This document shows positions 53,972 through 64,000 of a stretch of 64,000 bases of DNA, in pieces (the first letter of the stretch is position 1; every line of letters begins with the position of its first letter). Source of the DNA: Candidatus Electrothrix scaldis (lineage in GTDB: Bacteria > Desulfobacterota > Desulfobulbia > Desulfobulbales > Desulfobulbaceae); NCBI GenBank assembly GCA_033584155.1, contig CP138355.1, positions 1,302,001 to 1,366,000 on the forward strand, read 5' to 3'. The notes under the pieces are model-generated. The model searched no databases. It worked only from the letters and a program-made list of their open reading frames with translations, and had not been told where the DNA came from. Both the position numbers and the translations under genes were made by a program.

Positions 53972-56575
53972 TTAAAAGTCTTTAATCCGCCATTCTCCAA
54001 AAGTGTTGACAAAATAGACGTAAAAAGTGATGTCATTACCTTTTATTTTCCTCTTGAGTCGATATTTTGCTTGCTGTCTATCCATCGTAATCTTTTCTAT
54101 GGCTCGCATTTTTTCCACCATTTCAATAATGCCCTTCTGGTCCATCTTTTGGTAGATTTTGCGAAATATTTCAGCTGATCCGGGCAGGTGGCAGGCAAGA
54201 GCTTTTTCCAGTTCTCCCTGGAGTAACATTTTTTTATAATAGGCCCAAGTCTTTTCCGGTGAAGAAAGTTCCGGGTTAGGATGCCAGTCAGCGGGATTAT
54301 CTATTCCGGCAGACATTTTGAGCATCATTTTAAACTGGATATATTCTAATAATGAGAGATCTTTTGGGGAAGGCTGTTCGGGGCTCTTTGGGAAGAGTTT
54401 TTGGAAATTTTCTATAAAACGAACGCGTTCACTCTCCAGATTGTCATAGGCCGTCCTGTCCGCGCCCTGCGCAATCAAATAGTCTGCAATCTTAGACTGA
54501 TCGCTTATCATGGCTATAGTGACGGCATCAAATCCTAACAACCCTATTTGACGGATATCAGCCCCCCGCTCGACCAGAGTTTTAACCGTCTCCAGATTGC
54601 CCCCGCTTTTTACAGCATAAAGAAGCGCACTCATTTTGCCCTTCTTGTCCACAGCATTAATCTGAGCTTCATGCTCTAGAAGCAACTCAACTATTCGTGC
54701 ATGTCCTCCTGCGGCGGCAAGCATCAATGCCGTTACTTCGTTCTCATCACCGAAATTAACATCAGCGTCATGTTCCAGGAGTTTTTTTGTAAAATCAGTG
54801 TGTCCGGTCTGAGCGGCATGCATCAATAAAGTCTGGCCTCTGGAATCCTTTTCATTAATAGAAATATCCTGAAGAAGCAGATTCACCAGCTCTGTATTGA
54901 GAGATTTTTCAGTTGGGATTTTGTCCGTTTTGCTCGTATATTTCTCTCCTTGCTTGGCTTGGAGGAGGATTTTATCCATCATGGTCATGCTGCCTTTCTG
55001 TTTGGGCCTTGTGGCACGGATAAAAGACAGGCATTTTTTATAATCGCTTTTTATACCTTTTTTCAAAAGCAACAGGGCGAGTTCCTCATGATTGTTTGTG
55101 AGTAATCTTCGGAAATCTTTGTCAACACAGGGATGATGGATATCAGCGCCAGAATCCAAAAGGAGGGTAACGAGTTCCGGCGACGATTTTTGCGAAGTCA
55201 TCGCCTTGCATAAGGCTGTTTTTTCATCCGGATTTATGCTGCCCGGACTGTTCACCGGATAACCATAACCAAGAAGTAATTGAAGAATTTCTGTTTCCCC
55301 GTGTGCTACAGTATCTTTTACGACATTGATAGCATCCTCATCCTGTGGACGGGGCTTGGCGCCTTTTGTAAGAAGCTGTTCAACCCATTTTGCTTTTTTT
55401 AGGCGAAGCGCGCATGAAATTTTTAAATCCGCATTATTTTTTATGAAAAAATCGAAAAGTTCGTCTTGTGTTTTACTTGAGGAAAGATAGTTGCATAAAT
55501 TTTCTCCAAGGGCGTCAAGCTCAACTCCATGCTGGAGAAAGAGTTGAGCAATTTCATATTCTGAGTATTTGATAGCCTGTTTGAGTGCATCGACATCCGG
55601 CTTGACACCTTTTTCGAGAAAAATCCTTATTGACTCCAGAGTCCCGGCTTGGATTGCACGTCTCAGCAGCTTCGAATTTCTTTTCGGCAGAGTGCTGGGA
55701 CCTACAATTTTGTACTGGACAAAAAGTCCAGCTGTGTCCCTGTCTATCTCCAGCTTCCAGGATTGAAAGAGGTCAAGGAATATTCGGTCAAGATACCAAC
55801 TATACTGAGGGGAGTCTGTTATCCTTTTTAAGGAGAAGTCTACCAGATCATACATTTTATGGATGATGCCGTATCTCAATGCCTGCTGGAGTTGAGAAAA
55901 TCCGCTAATTTTTGCTCCGTGTTCCCGTAAGGCCGTGACAATCCCTTTCTCGCCTGCTTGAAGCGCTTTGGTAAAAGCACGGGACATGATGTCCTTGTCT
56001 TCCGAGGATACATCAGCCCCTGCCAGAAGGAGTATATGGGCAATTTCTGTCTTGCCGAGATCAACAGCTTCGAAGAGTGGAGAATGCAAGGTAGTTTTCA
56101 ACTCCTGTTTTTCAGGAGGTCTCGGGTAGGCAGCCTGGATGGGGGCTCCCATAGAAACTACTGCCTGGATACTTCGCAGGCCTATTCCTTTGAGATTCAC
56201 ATCTGCACCATTGTCTAACAGGAGTCGGACAATATCCGCATTGCCGGTTTGGATAGCCAGCAGGAGGGGAGTTCTCCCTTTTTTATCAGCTTGGTTGAGA
56301 TCCTCTTTGTTTTTCAGGAGAGAGCGGATTGCTTCTGTCTGTTCTTTTAAGATCGCAGCATGAAGTAGTGGCTCGTCGATTGCTGAATCCGATTCGGTGG
56401 CTTCATAAGGTAAAAAACTTTTTTTTGGAGCAGAAATGTGCTGAGCAAAAACCTTCTCCTGTTGAATTCGAATAATATTTTTCGATTGCCCTATGCTCTT
56501 TGCTATAGGGAATAATGTCGTGATGAGTAAAAAGAAAATAAAACGAGCCGCTATCCTCATATTGTTTTTTTTCAT
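53972..56575 (-). CDS. Large exported ankyrin-repeat protein
   Basis: The 867-residue protein starts with a signal peptide or membrane helix (about residues 8-27, FIFFLLITTLFPIAKS). From about residue 70 to 720 there are some 15-18 ankyrin repeats, such as GRTPLLLAIQTGNADIVRLL and EVTALMLAAAGGHARIVELL. The C-terminal region (about 760-867) is a separate helical and beta domain (YYKKMLLQGELEKALACHLPG ... ITFYVYFVNTFGEWRIKDF). It is probably a periplasmic scaffold that binds proteins. The partner is unknown. It lies between the unknown 318-residue gene and gmhA on the same strand. Confidence 0.8.
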   Translation of the reverse strand: MKKNNMRIAARFIFFLLITTLFPIAKSIGQSKNIIRIQQEKVFAQHISAPKKSFLPYEATESDSAIDEPLLHAAILKEQTEAIRSLLKNKEDLNQADKKGRTPLLLAIQTGNADIVRLLLDNGADVNLKGIGLRSIQAVVSMGAPIQAAYPRPPEKQELKTTLHSPLFEAVDLGKTEIAHILLLAGADVSSEDKDIMSRAFTKALQAGEKGIVTALREHGAKISGFSQLQQALRYGIIHKMYDLVDFSLKRITDSPQYSWYLDRIFLDLFQSWKLEIDRDTAGLFVQYKIVGPSTLPKRNSKLLRRAIQAGTLESIRIFLEKGVKPDVDALKQAIKYSEYEIAQLFLQHGVELDALGENLCNYLSSSKTQDELFDFFIKNNADLKISCALRLKKAKWVEQLLTKGAKPRPQDEDAINVVKDTVAHGETEILQLLLGYGYPVNSPGSINPDEKTALCKAMTSQKSSPELVTLLLDSGADIHHPCVDKDFRRLLTNNHEELALLLLKKGIKSDYKKCLSFIRATRPKQKGSMTMMDKILLQAKQGEKYTSKTDKIPTEKSLNTELVNLLLQDISINEKDSRGQTLLMHAAQTGHTDFTKKLLEHDADVNFGDENEVTALMLAAAGGHARIVELLLEHEAQINAVDKKGKMSALLYAVKSGGNLETVKTLVERGADIRQIGLLGFDAVTIAMISDQSKIADYLIAQGADRTAYDNLESERVRFIENFQKLFPKSPEQPSPKDLSLLEYIQFKMMLKMSAGIDNPADWHPNPELSSPEKTWAYYKKMLLQGELEKALACHLPGSAEIFRKIYQKMDQKGIIEMVEKMRAIEKITMDRQQAKYRLKRKIKGNDITFYVYFVNTFGEWRIKDF

Positions 56576-56691
56576 CTGACCTGTTTCCCGTATGAGCGAA
56601 GTTAGATAGAGTTAGTCACCATGACCTGGAGCTAATATTTCCGTCGTGTGCAATTCGCAAAATATAATGAGGCTGCATTGCCGGTAGCGAT

Positions 56692-57285
56692 TTACTCCTC
56701 CCCCCATTTCCCGAACATCATCTTCTCCACAATCTCACAGATCAGATGTTCTATCCAGAGGTGGGCTTCCTGAATACGCGGGGTATAGTTGGAGGGAACA
56801 TTCAGGATCAAGTCGCAGTAGGGATGTACCCCATCCTTGGGTGTAATGGTGCCGCCGGTGAGGGCTACGGTGGTTAAACCCTTTTCCTTGGCTACGGCAA
56901 GGCCTTGCACCACGTTGGGTGATGTTGCCGAAGTCGTCAGGCCTAAGGCGATATCGCCGCGATTTCCCAGTGCTTCTATCTGCTTGGCAAAGATCAGTTC
57001 ATAGGAAAAGTCATTGCCTATGGCTGTCAGGACTGAGGTGTCAGTACTCAGGGCGATCGCAGGAAGAGGACGACGGTTGAGGAGAAAGCGGTTTACAAAC
57101 TCTGCTGCCACATGTTGGGCATCAGCAGCGCTTCCACCATTACCGAAGAGCAACAGTTTGCCCCCATTATTAAAGCAGGCAACGATTTCTTCTGAGAGCT
57201 GGATAACTTTGTCCGAGGACTCTTTAGCAAATTCTTCCTTGGCCAAAGTAGATTGGCTCAGACGGGTATAAACAAATTCGTTCAT
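56692..57285 (-). CDS. gmhA: Phosphoheptose isomerase (SIS domain)
   Basis: The 197-residue protein converts sedoheptulose 7-phosphate to D-glycero-D-manno-heptose 7-phosphate for lipopolysaccharide core. Motifs: LLLFGNGGSAADAQHVAAEF, ALSTDTSVLTAIGND, GLTTSATSPNVV and AHLWIEHLICE. DiaA-type replication proteins share the fold, but the Zn ligands His and Glu around AQHVAAEF favour GmhA. The presence of LPS genes fits a Gram-negative cell. Confidence 0.9.
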   Translation of the reverse strand: MNEFVYTRLSQSTLAKEEFAKESSDKVIQLSEEIVACFNNGGKLLLFGNGGSAADAQHVAAEFVNRFLLNRRPLPAIALSTDTSVLTAIGNDFSYELIFAKQIEALGNRGDIALGLTTSATSPNVVQGLAVAKEKGLTTVALTGGTITPKDGVHPYCDLILNVPSNYTPRIQEAHLWIEHLICEIVEKMMFGKWGEE

Positions 57286-57399
57286 TGATGATGCTGATGT
57301 TACTATAAACTTCTATCTCAGCCTTTCAGGCGGAGACGACAAAACATGAAAAAGGGGGTGGCTGGGTGGCCTGACCAACTTTCACATGAAAAAACGAAA

Positions 57400-57432
57400 A
57401 AGCGTTTCCGTACCCGGAGCACGAAAACGCTT
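57400..57432 (-). terminator. Terminator of the adk gene
   Basis: AAGCGTTT at 57400-57407 pairs with AAACGCTT at 57425-57432. Read on the minus strand, the stem is followed by TTTTCGTTTTTTC, a good T tract. It lies 42 bases after the adk stop. Confidence 0.8.
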
Positions 57433-57473
57433 ATAATGACCAACTCGATAAAATTAACAGAATGATCTGAAAA

Positions 57474-57789
57474 TTAGGCCAGTTGGCTCATGATCTCTTC
57501 GGAGATCTCCTTGATGGCCTTGGAACCATCCACAGAGATAACCTTTACTGCGCCGCTGTTTTTAAAGTAGTTAACAGCAGCCATAGTACCGGTGTTGTCA
57601 TCATAGTAAATATCATGACGTTTGCCGATAGCATCTTCATCCTGATCATCATCACGCATGCTCAGCTCACCGCCGCAGACACGGCAGACCAGCTTGCCGT
57701 CTTTTTCTACCGGCTTGATGGCATCAAAGGCGATGTGGTTGGGATGGTTATTATCGTTGGCGCAGAGGCGGCGCCCCCTGGTGCGCCCT

Positions 57790-57790
<1 letters not shown>
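57474..57790 (-). CDS. adk: Adenylate kinase, C-terminal half only (gene runs into the artefact)
   Basis: The last ~105 codons match the LID and CORE C-terminus of adenylate kinase: LVCRVCGGELSMRDDDQDE (Cys pair of a metal-type LID), KRHDIYYDDNTGTMAAVNYF and VISVDGSKAIKEISEEI. The enzyme makes 2 ADP from AMP and ATP. The first ~115 residues (P-loop and NMP domain) would lie to the right but that sequence is homopolymer runs. The gene is probably intact in the organism. The readable boundary is uncertain within about 20 bases. Confidence 0.85.
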
Positions 57791-59713
<1,923 letters not shown>

Positions 59714-59812
59714 GTCGGGAGCCTCCTTCCGGCCCAGTGTAGAAACACGGGGCTATGTGCGCTTCGTCCATCCAGGACGGTTCTCTTCTTCCCTATCCAG
59801 GAGGACTTTTTC

Positions 59813-61873
59813 ATGCCCGATCCTGAAAGCAGCTATGAGAATACAGTCACCAATTCCGGCCCTGGCGACCAGAACATAGCCCAGGGGGACAATGCTGTTG
59901 GTAAGCAGATTAACGACCACAGATCCTCCACCCAGACCATTGAGGGCAATGCCAACACGGTTGCTGGGCGGGATGTTCGCATAGAGCATCATCATTATCC
60001 GGCTGCCAAGGCGGAGGCCGCCTGCATCCTTCCTGCTGAGGACGAGGTCTTCCTCCACCGGGAGGCCGAGCTGGCCTGGCTGGATGAGCACCTCTCCCCT
60101 GACAGGGTGGTGGCTGTGTGCGGACCCGGCGGCATGGGCAAGAGCGCCCTGGCTGCCCGTGCGGTGCGTAGCCTGCCTCCTGACCGCTTCCCGGACGGCA
60201 TCATCTTTCACACCTTTTACCATCAGGCCGAGACCACCAAGGCCCTCCAGACCATTGCCCATGCCCTGGGCCTCAAGGCTGAGGCCGAGCTGGAGCAGGA
60301 GGTGGCTGCGGCCCTGGGCAGCAGGCAGGCCCTGCTGGTCCTGGATGGGGCAGAGGAGGCCGAGGACCTCCAGGCGGTGTTGCGTCTGCGCGGGCGTTGC
60401 GGGGTGTTGATCACCACCAGGAAAAAGAGCGACTGCGGGCCGTTGCGCTGGGATCTGCAAGCCCTGCCGGATGATGAGGCTGAAGAGGTCCTGCGGGCTT
60501 GGGGCGGGGAGGCCGGGGACCAGGAGGCCATAGAGGAGATTGCCGAGCTGCTGGGCGGCTGGCCCGTGGCCCTGCGTCTGGCCGGGCATTATCTGCACAG
60601 TACCGGAGAGCCTGCAACAGACTACCTGCGTTGGTTGCAGGAGGAGCCCTTTAAGGAGCTGGGGGAGAGTGAGGAGCACCAGAGGGACAATGCTGCCCTG
60701 CTGCTCAGGCGGAGCACGGCCCAGGTGGGAGAGGATGCCCGCCTTGTGCTGGGCTTGGCAGGGTGTCTGGCCTTTGACTTGCTGGCCACTGCGCCCATGA
60801 CGGCCCTGCTGGAGGGTGATGAACGGCGATGCCGCAAGGCTGTGAATGAGCTGGTCAATTACGGCCTGCTGGAACGCCGGGACGAGCGCCTGCACATAGG
60901 CCATGCCCTGATCCATGAGTACGCGGCCCGGCACCTGGCCATGAGTAAAGAGGCCCTGGCGCGGGTGGCTGCCTATTATATAGTGTGGTGTTGGACACAG
61001 AGCAAGGCCGGTGTACCGGGGTATGCCTTACTGGATGATGAGCGGGGGCACTGCCTGCGGCTGATAAGGGCCTGCCTGGATGGGGAGTTGTGGGAGGAGG
61101 TGCAAGGGTTGGTTAGGGAAATCAACACCTACCTTGACCGACAGGGCTGGTGGACAGAGAAGCTGGCTGCTGTAGAGATGCGCCTGACTGCGGCCCGCAA
61201 GGCTGAAGACCGTAGAGATGAGGCGTGGTGCCTGAACAGCCTGGGCTACACCTGTGAGAAGCGTGGGGAGAAAGACCAAGCCCTTGCCTGGTATGAGCAA
61301 AGCCTGCCCATACTGCGCGAGCTGGGAGCACGCGAGGAGGAAGGCGTGCTTCTGAATAACATGGCTGCGATCTATGACGATCAGGGCAAGTACGAACAGG
61401 CCCTGGACCAGTATGAGCAGAGCCTGAGCATCCGGCGGGAGGTCGGCGACCGGGTGGGAGAAGGCACGACCCTGAATAATATCGGCATCCTTTATTGGGC
61501 ACAGGAAAAGTATGATGAAGCCCTGCCGTATTATGAGCAAGACTTGGCAATATGCCGGGAAGGCGGCGATACAATCGGGGAAGGTGTAACCCTGAACAAC
61601 ATTGCCGCCATCTACCGTGCTCAGGGTGAGTACAGCAAGGCGGTGGAGTATTACGAACAGGACTTGGCGATATGCCGGGAGCTGGGTGACCGGGCCGGAG
61701 AGGCGGTAACGAGCTGGAACATCGGCCTTACATACGAAGATCTGGGCGACCTTGCCCAGACCGAGGAACACATTGCCCTGGCCGTGGAGATTGCAGAGCA
61801 GATCGGGCATCCTTCCTTGGAGCAATATCGTGATGGGTTGGAGCAGGTGCGGGCCGAGCGGCGGGGGGCGTAG
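59813..61873 (+). CDS. STAND (NB-ARC/TPR) NTPase with Asn/Gly-rich N-terminus
   Basis: The 686-residue protein is a prokaryotic NLR-like STAND ATPase. The N-terminal ~60 residues are a repetitive Asn/Gly/Gln segment (NSGPGDQNIAQGDNAVGKQI, TIEGNANTVAGRDV) that resembles a short beta-solenoid. The NB-ARC core has Walker A CGPGGMGKSAL (104-111), Walker B LLVLDGAEE (174-181), LITTR (199-203) and GGWPVALRLA (248-257), with a winged-helix region after it. Residues about 465-675 are TPR repeats (EQALDQYEQSLSIRREVGD). It probably senses a ligand with the TPRs and oligomerises. No effector domain is fused. GGAGG lies upstream of the ATG. Confidence 0.88.
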   Translation: MPDPESSYENTVTNSGPGDQNIAQGDNAVGKQINDHRSSTQTIEGNANTVAGRDVRIEHHHYPAAKAEAACILPAEDEVFLHREAELAWLDEHLSPDRVVAVCGPGGMGKSALAARAVRSLPPDRFPDGIIFHTFYHQAETTKALQTIAHALGLKAEAELEQEVAAALGSRQALLVLDGAEEAEDLQAVLRLRGRCGVLITTRKKSDCGPLRWDLQALPDDEAEEVLRAWGGEAGDQEAIEEIAELLGGWPVALRLAGHYLHSTGEPATDYLRWLQEEPFKELGESEEHQRDNAALLLRRSTAQVGEDARLVLGLAGCLAFDLLATAPMTALLEGDERRCRKAVNELVNYGLLERRDERLHIGHALIHEYAARHLAMSKEALARVAAYYIVWCWTQSKAGVPGYALLDDERGHCLRLIRACLDGELWEEVQGLVREINTYLDRQGWWTEKLAAVEMRLTAARKAEDRRDEAWCLNSLGYTCEKRGEKDQALAWYEQSLPILRELGAREEEGVLLNNMAAIYDDQGKYEQALDQYEQSLSIRREVGDRVGEGTTLNNIGILYWAQEKYDEALPYYEQDLAICREGGDTIGEGVTLNNIAAIYRAQGEYSKAVEYYEQDLAICRELGDRAGEAVTSWNIGLTYEDLGDLAQTEEHIALAVEIAEQIGHPSLEQYRDGLEQVRAERRGA

Positions 61874-62121
61874 GGGCAGGTCCCCGTGCCTGCCCAGGAT
61901 AGTTTTGGGTAGACACAGGGGTCTACCCCTACAAATCCCTCCGGCACGGCCTCCCTTGTCCCGTAGGGACACCCGATAATAGCCCTGTGATTTATCGCGG
62001 GGCAGGGTAGGGGCAAACCCCCGTGATTGCCCATGATAATGCGGGGCGGTGCGTAGGGGCAAACCCCTGTGTTTGCCCTGGATTGTTTTGGGCGGTATGG
62101 AAGGGCGACCGCCGGTCGCCC
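61870..62121. repeat. Cluster of GTAGGGGC-type palindromic repeats
   Basis: GTAGGGGCA units start at 61870, 62007 and 62053, each about 26 bases and ending in TGCCC, with 46 bases between the last two. Palindromes related to them are GGGTAGAC/GTCTACCC (61907-61928) and GGGCGACCG/CGGTCGCCC (62103-62121). Such GTAGGGG/CCCCTAC units are scattered in many bacterial genomes as REP-like elements. They lie just after the STAND gene stop. They may end or protect its mRNA. Confidence 0.7.
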
Positions 62122-62151
62122 CTACGAAAAGCCTTCCCTGTCTCCTTCCCG

Positions 62152-62266
62152 TCTCAAAGCAAGGTACCTTGCCATCCAATGCCAGGGTACCTTCGCATCC
62201 AACGGCAAGGTTCCCTGCCGTCTCACGCCAAGGCGCCTTCTCTCCGGGCGGCAGGGTGCCTTCTTT
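62152..62266. repeat. Second 23-bp tandem repeat array, five units, GGTACC core
   Basis: Five consecutive units of exactly 23 bases start at 62152, 62175, 62198, 62221 and 62244. The first has the perfect palindrome GCAAGGTACCTTGC at its centre, and the others hold variants such as CCAGGGTACCTT. Units one and four begin TCTCA, like those at 17310. Period and layout are the same as in the array near the NERD gene, but the palindrome differs. The array is not in frame with any gene. Confidence 0.75.
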
Positions 62267-62370
62267 TCAGCAGAAAGAATTCCTTGACAAAGCCCATGCC
62301 CCGCCGTAGGATCCATCTTTATAGGTTTTACCGGTTATCTCACATACTTTAGCAAGCAAGGAGGCAGGTC

Positions 62371-63441
62371 ATGGCAACGATACAATGGCGTCCCGAGGTC
62401 AATGCGCTCACCACTCCCCAGTCCTACTGGATTCGCTTTGTCCCAAGGAGTGTGGTCGACTCTGAAGAGCTGGCGAAACGCATGGCTAAGGCCCAGCCCA
62501 ACTACAGCGAGGAGGAGTTCCGCGCCTTTCTCACCCTGCGCAACGAGATCATCCAGGACGCGCTGGCCAACGGTGAGCAGGTGACCGAGGAAAACAACTT
62601 CACCTACACCCTCTCCTTTACCGGCAGGCTGGATGAGCCGGACGACCCCCTGCCCGATATCGGCGACTGCCTCCAGGTGCGGATCTATGGTTCTCCTCCC
62701 TTTATCGATGCCATACGCCAGGGTGCCCGCACCGAACGCCTGCCCATGAACAAGAAGCTCCCGGTGATTACCTCTGCCGAAGATACCCTTCTCAAGCTCA
62801 ATAATGTGCTCAACCCCCAGGGTACGCTCCAGCTGACCGGCACCAATCTCCAGTTCGATCAGGAAGAGGGCACAGGGGAGTGCGTGCTGACAGGCACGCG
62901 CAGTGGCAAGGCCGTGCAGCCCCGGGTCGCCTCCATGAGCAATACCTCGGTCATGATCCTGCCTGACATCCCAGCCCAGAGCAATCCCTGGAACAACGAG
63001 TACACCGTGTCCATCAGTACCCATTACAGCTCCCGTGGTACCGCGCGCACCGGCACCTACGACCGGATGCTGCGTGCTCCCCTGCTTGTGAATGGCTTTG
63101 GCGAAGAGACCGGCATCCTCACCGGCAAGGCCAATAGCCCCAATGTGAGTATTACCGGTGGGGTAAGCTCTGGCAGCAGTAATTTGCGCATAGAGGTTGT
63201 GCTGGACTTGCAGGAGGATATCCTCCTCTTCAGCCTGAAAGATATGAAGAAGGAAGGCGAAAAGGGACCCTCCGTGACCGTCAGTGGCAACGGTGCCTAT
63301 ACCCTGGAGGCGCCTGCCCGTTCCCTTGTCACCAGCCTGGATATCCGGGTCAATAGCTATGCCGCGCTCAAGGAGATGGTGTGGAATGATTATAGCGGCA
63401 GACTGGTGGACATCCTGGACATCCAGATCGAACCCGCATAA
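62371..63441 (+). CDS. HU-like DNA-binding / DUF4469-type protein
   Basis: The 356-residue protein has an N-terminal HU-HIG-like region (about 15-120: YWIRFVPRSVVDSEELAKRM, NEIIQDALANGEQVTEENNF) and a C-terminal beta-rich part of DUF4469/IPT type (about 125-235: LNPQGTLQLTGTNLQF, NPWNNEYTVSIST) followed by a further beta region with an Asn/Ser/Gly-rich turn (GGVSSGSSN). HU-HIG proteins are thought to bind DNA, perhaps around repeats or in nucleoid structure. AAGGAGG lies before the ATG. Family assignment is from memory of the pattern, with moderate certainty. Confidence 0.65.
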   Translation: MATIQWRPEVNALTTPQSYWIRFVPRSVVDSEELAKRMAKAQPNYSEEEFRAFLTLRNEIIQDALANGEQVTEENNFTYTLSFTGRLDEPDDPLPDIGDCLQVRIYGSPPFIDAIRQGARTERLPMNKKLPVITSAEDTLLKLNNVLNPQGTLQLTGTNLQFDQEEGTGECVLTGTRSGKAVQPRVASMSNTSVMILPDIPAQSNPWNNEYTVSISTHYSSRGTARTGTYDRMLRAPLLVNGFGEETGILTGKANSPNVSITGGVSSGSSNLRIEVVLDLQEDILLFSLKDMKKEGEKGPSVTVSGNGAYTLEAPARSLVTSLDIRVNSYAALKEMVWNDYSGRLVDILDIQIEPA

Positions 63442-63596
63442 ACAGACTTTCCCGCTCGCCGCACTTGCTGTATACTCTTTGCTCCTGCACCCCTTCCCGG
63501 AACAGACGCGAACTCCTCCGGGTAAGGAGGCAGGTTGATCTGATAATTGCTTTACCTTATACTCACCTTACTGCTTCAGAACAAAGGAGATACCTC

Positions 63597-64000
63597 ATGA
63601 ACACAGCCCGTGGAAGATTCCTGCCCTCATGTATGCTTGTGCTGGCAACAGCACTGCTTGCTCTGTTGCCCTTCAACACGGTTCAGGCGCAATCAGACGG
63701 TAATGTATTGTCGCAAATTATAAGAGGCCTGCAACCTCTTATACAGCCAGGGCAGCCACAACCTGCTACGCAGCCTCAGGCGGCATCAGGTACCTGTAAT
63801 GCCCGCTATGAAGCCGTCGTCACCGAGGTCAACGGCAGCCCTATGAGCCAGGTGGTCCAGTTTGGCCAATTCCAGAGCCTGGGTAGCGGGCGGATGCCCG
63901 TAGCGGCGGCTAAGGAGGCAAAGGAGAATGCAGAACGCTGTATGCAAAGCCAATGGAGCGGCAGGGCCAATGGTTTGCTCCCCTTTGAATGTACGGATCA
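63597..64000 (+). CDS. Secreted protein of unknown function, C-terminus beyond window
   Basis: The frame from the ATG at 63597 is open to the right edge. It begins with a signal peptide of about 31 residues (MNTARGRFLPSCMLVLATAL, ending VQAQ). A Pro/Gln-rich stretch (QPGQPQPATQPQAA) is followed by a domain with three Cys residues (GTCNARYEAVV, AERCMQSQW, FECTDQ) that are spaced for disulphides. AAAGGAG lies seven bases before the start. No family is recognised. It follows the DUF4469 gene on the same strand by 155 bases. Confidence 0.6.
   Translation, partial: MNTARGRFLPSCMLVLATALLALLPFNTVQAQSDGNVLSQIIRGLQPLIQPGQPQPATQPQAASGTCNARYEAVVTEVNGSPMSQVVQFGQFQSLGSGRMPVAAAKEAKENAERCMQSQWSGRANGLLPFECTD

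Noticed and set aside
59753-60934. 393-codon antisense frame over the STAND NB-ARC domain
   Set aside because: It arises from codon bias in a high-GC gene; the plus strand has all ATPase motifs.
61028-62179. 383-codon open frame opposite the STAND gene TPR region
   Set aside because: Repetitive composition mirrors the TPR coding strand in high-GC sequence; no start signal or domain.
62152-62266. Possible CRISPR array
   Set aside because: Same reason: contiguous tandem units, no spacers, no cas gene.
62049-62352. Three overlapping short frames across the repeat zone after the STAND gene
   Set aside because: They read through 23-bp and GTAGGGGC repeats in all frames, so they reflect repeats, not genes.

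Overview
The gene content (HemC/CobA-HemD haem genes, a Bat operon, RsfS-GpmI, a trifunctional acyltransferase-ACP-ligase, a Tll0287-type haem sensor, many insertion sequences and large lipoproteins) suggests a Gram-negative deltaproteobacterium of the Desulfobulbales (Desulfobacterota). A relative of the cable bacteria is plausible. This placement is inference from gene families, not from a marker gene. Base composition rises to the right of about 59 kb.

Layout. (1) 1-1247: the 5' part of a Calx-beta/carbohydrate-binding lipoprotein gene that runs off the left edge. (2) About 1.46-10.3 kb: an insertion-sequence graveyard. It holds a full ISKra4 element, an ISKra4/UPF0236-like element nested in an IS630 element with its target duplication intact, an IS5-like element, and truncated IS1634-like, ISAzo13-like and unclassified pieces, several duplicated in inverted orientation. 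(3) 10.4-17 kb: a YkgJ protein, a batBC-batD-batE operon, and a secreted thioredoxin. (4) 17.3-20 kb: a 23-bp tandem repeat array and a NERD-nuclease gene split by an IS1380-type element. (5) 20-32 kb, mostly minus strand: gpmI, rsfS, topoisomerase III, DUF456, a coiled-coil protein, a TPR lipoprotein and a class A penicillin-binding protein. (6) 32-43.6 kb, plus strand: MltD-like lytic transglycosylase, PepSY protein, exonuclease I, PilZ protein, acyltransferase-ACP-ligase, haem-sensing EAL protein and a secreted nuclease. (7) 43.7-57.3 kb, minus strand: FG-GAP protein, outer-membrane barrel, a cereblon-like CULT protein, then cobA-hemD and hemC separated by an AAA ATPase/DUF4276 pair, followed by nitroreductase, a pRiA4b-like protein, a conserved unknown, a large ankyrin protein and gmhA. 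(8) 57.47-59.71 kb: the 3' ends of a divergent adk and a homoserine dehydrogenase gene on either side of about 1.07 kb of homopolymer runs that is almost certainly a sequencing or assembly artefact. (9) 59.8-64 kb: a STAND (NB-ARC/TPR) ATPase, palindromic repeats plus a second 23-bp tandem array, an HU-like/DUF4469 protein and the start of a secreted protein.

The strongest candidates for something new are four. First, the AAA ATPase plus TOPRIM-like DUF4276 pair lodged inside the haem operon, which has the architecture of a two-gene nuclease defence module. Second, the STAND ATPase with an N-terminal Asn/Gly-rich segment. Third, the CULT-domain protein with the complete tri-Trp pocket. Fourth, a 23-bp tandem repeat with a palindromic core found at two distant loci, each downstream of a putative defence-type gene. 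No tRNA, rRNA or CRISPR array was seen.
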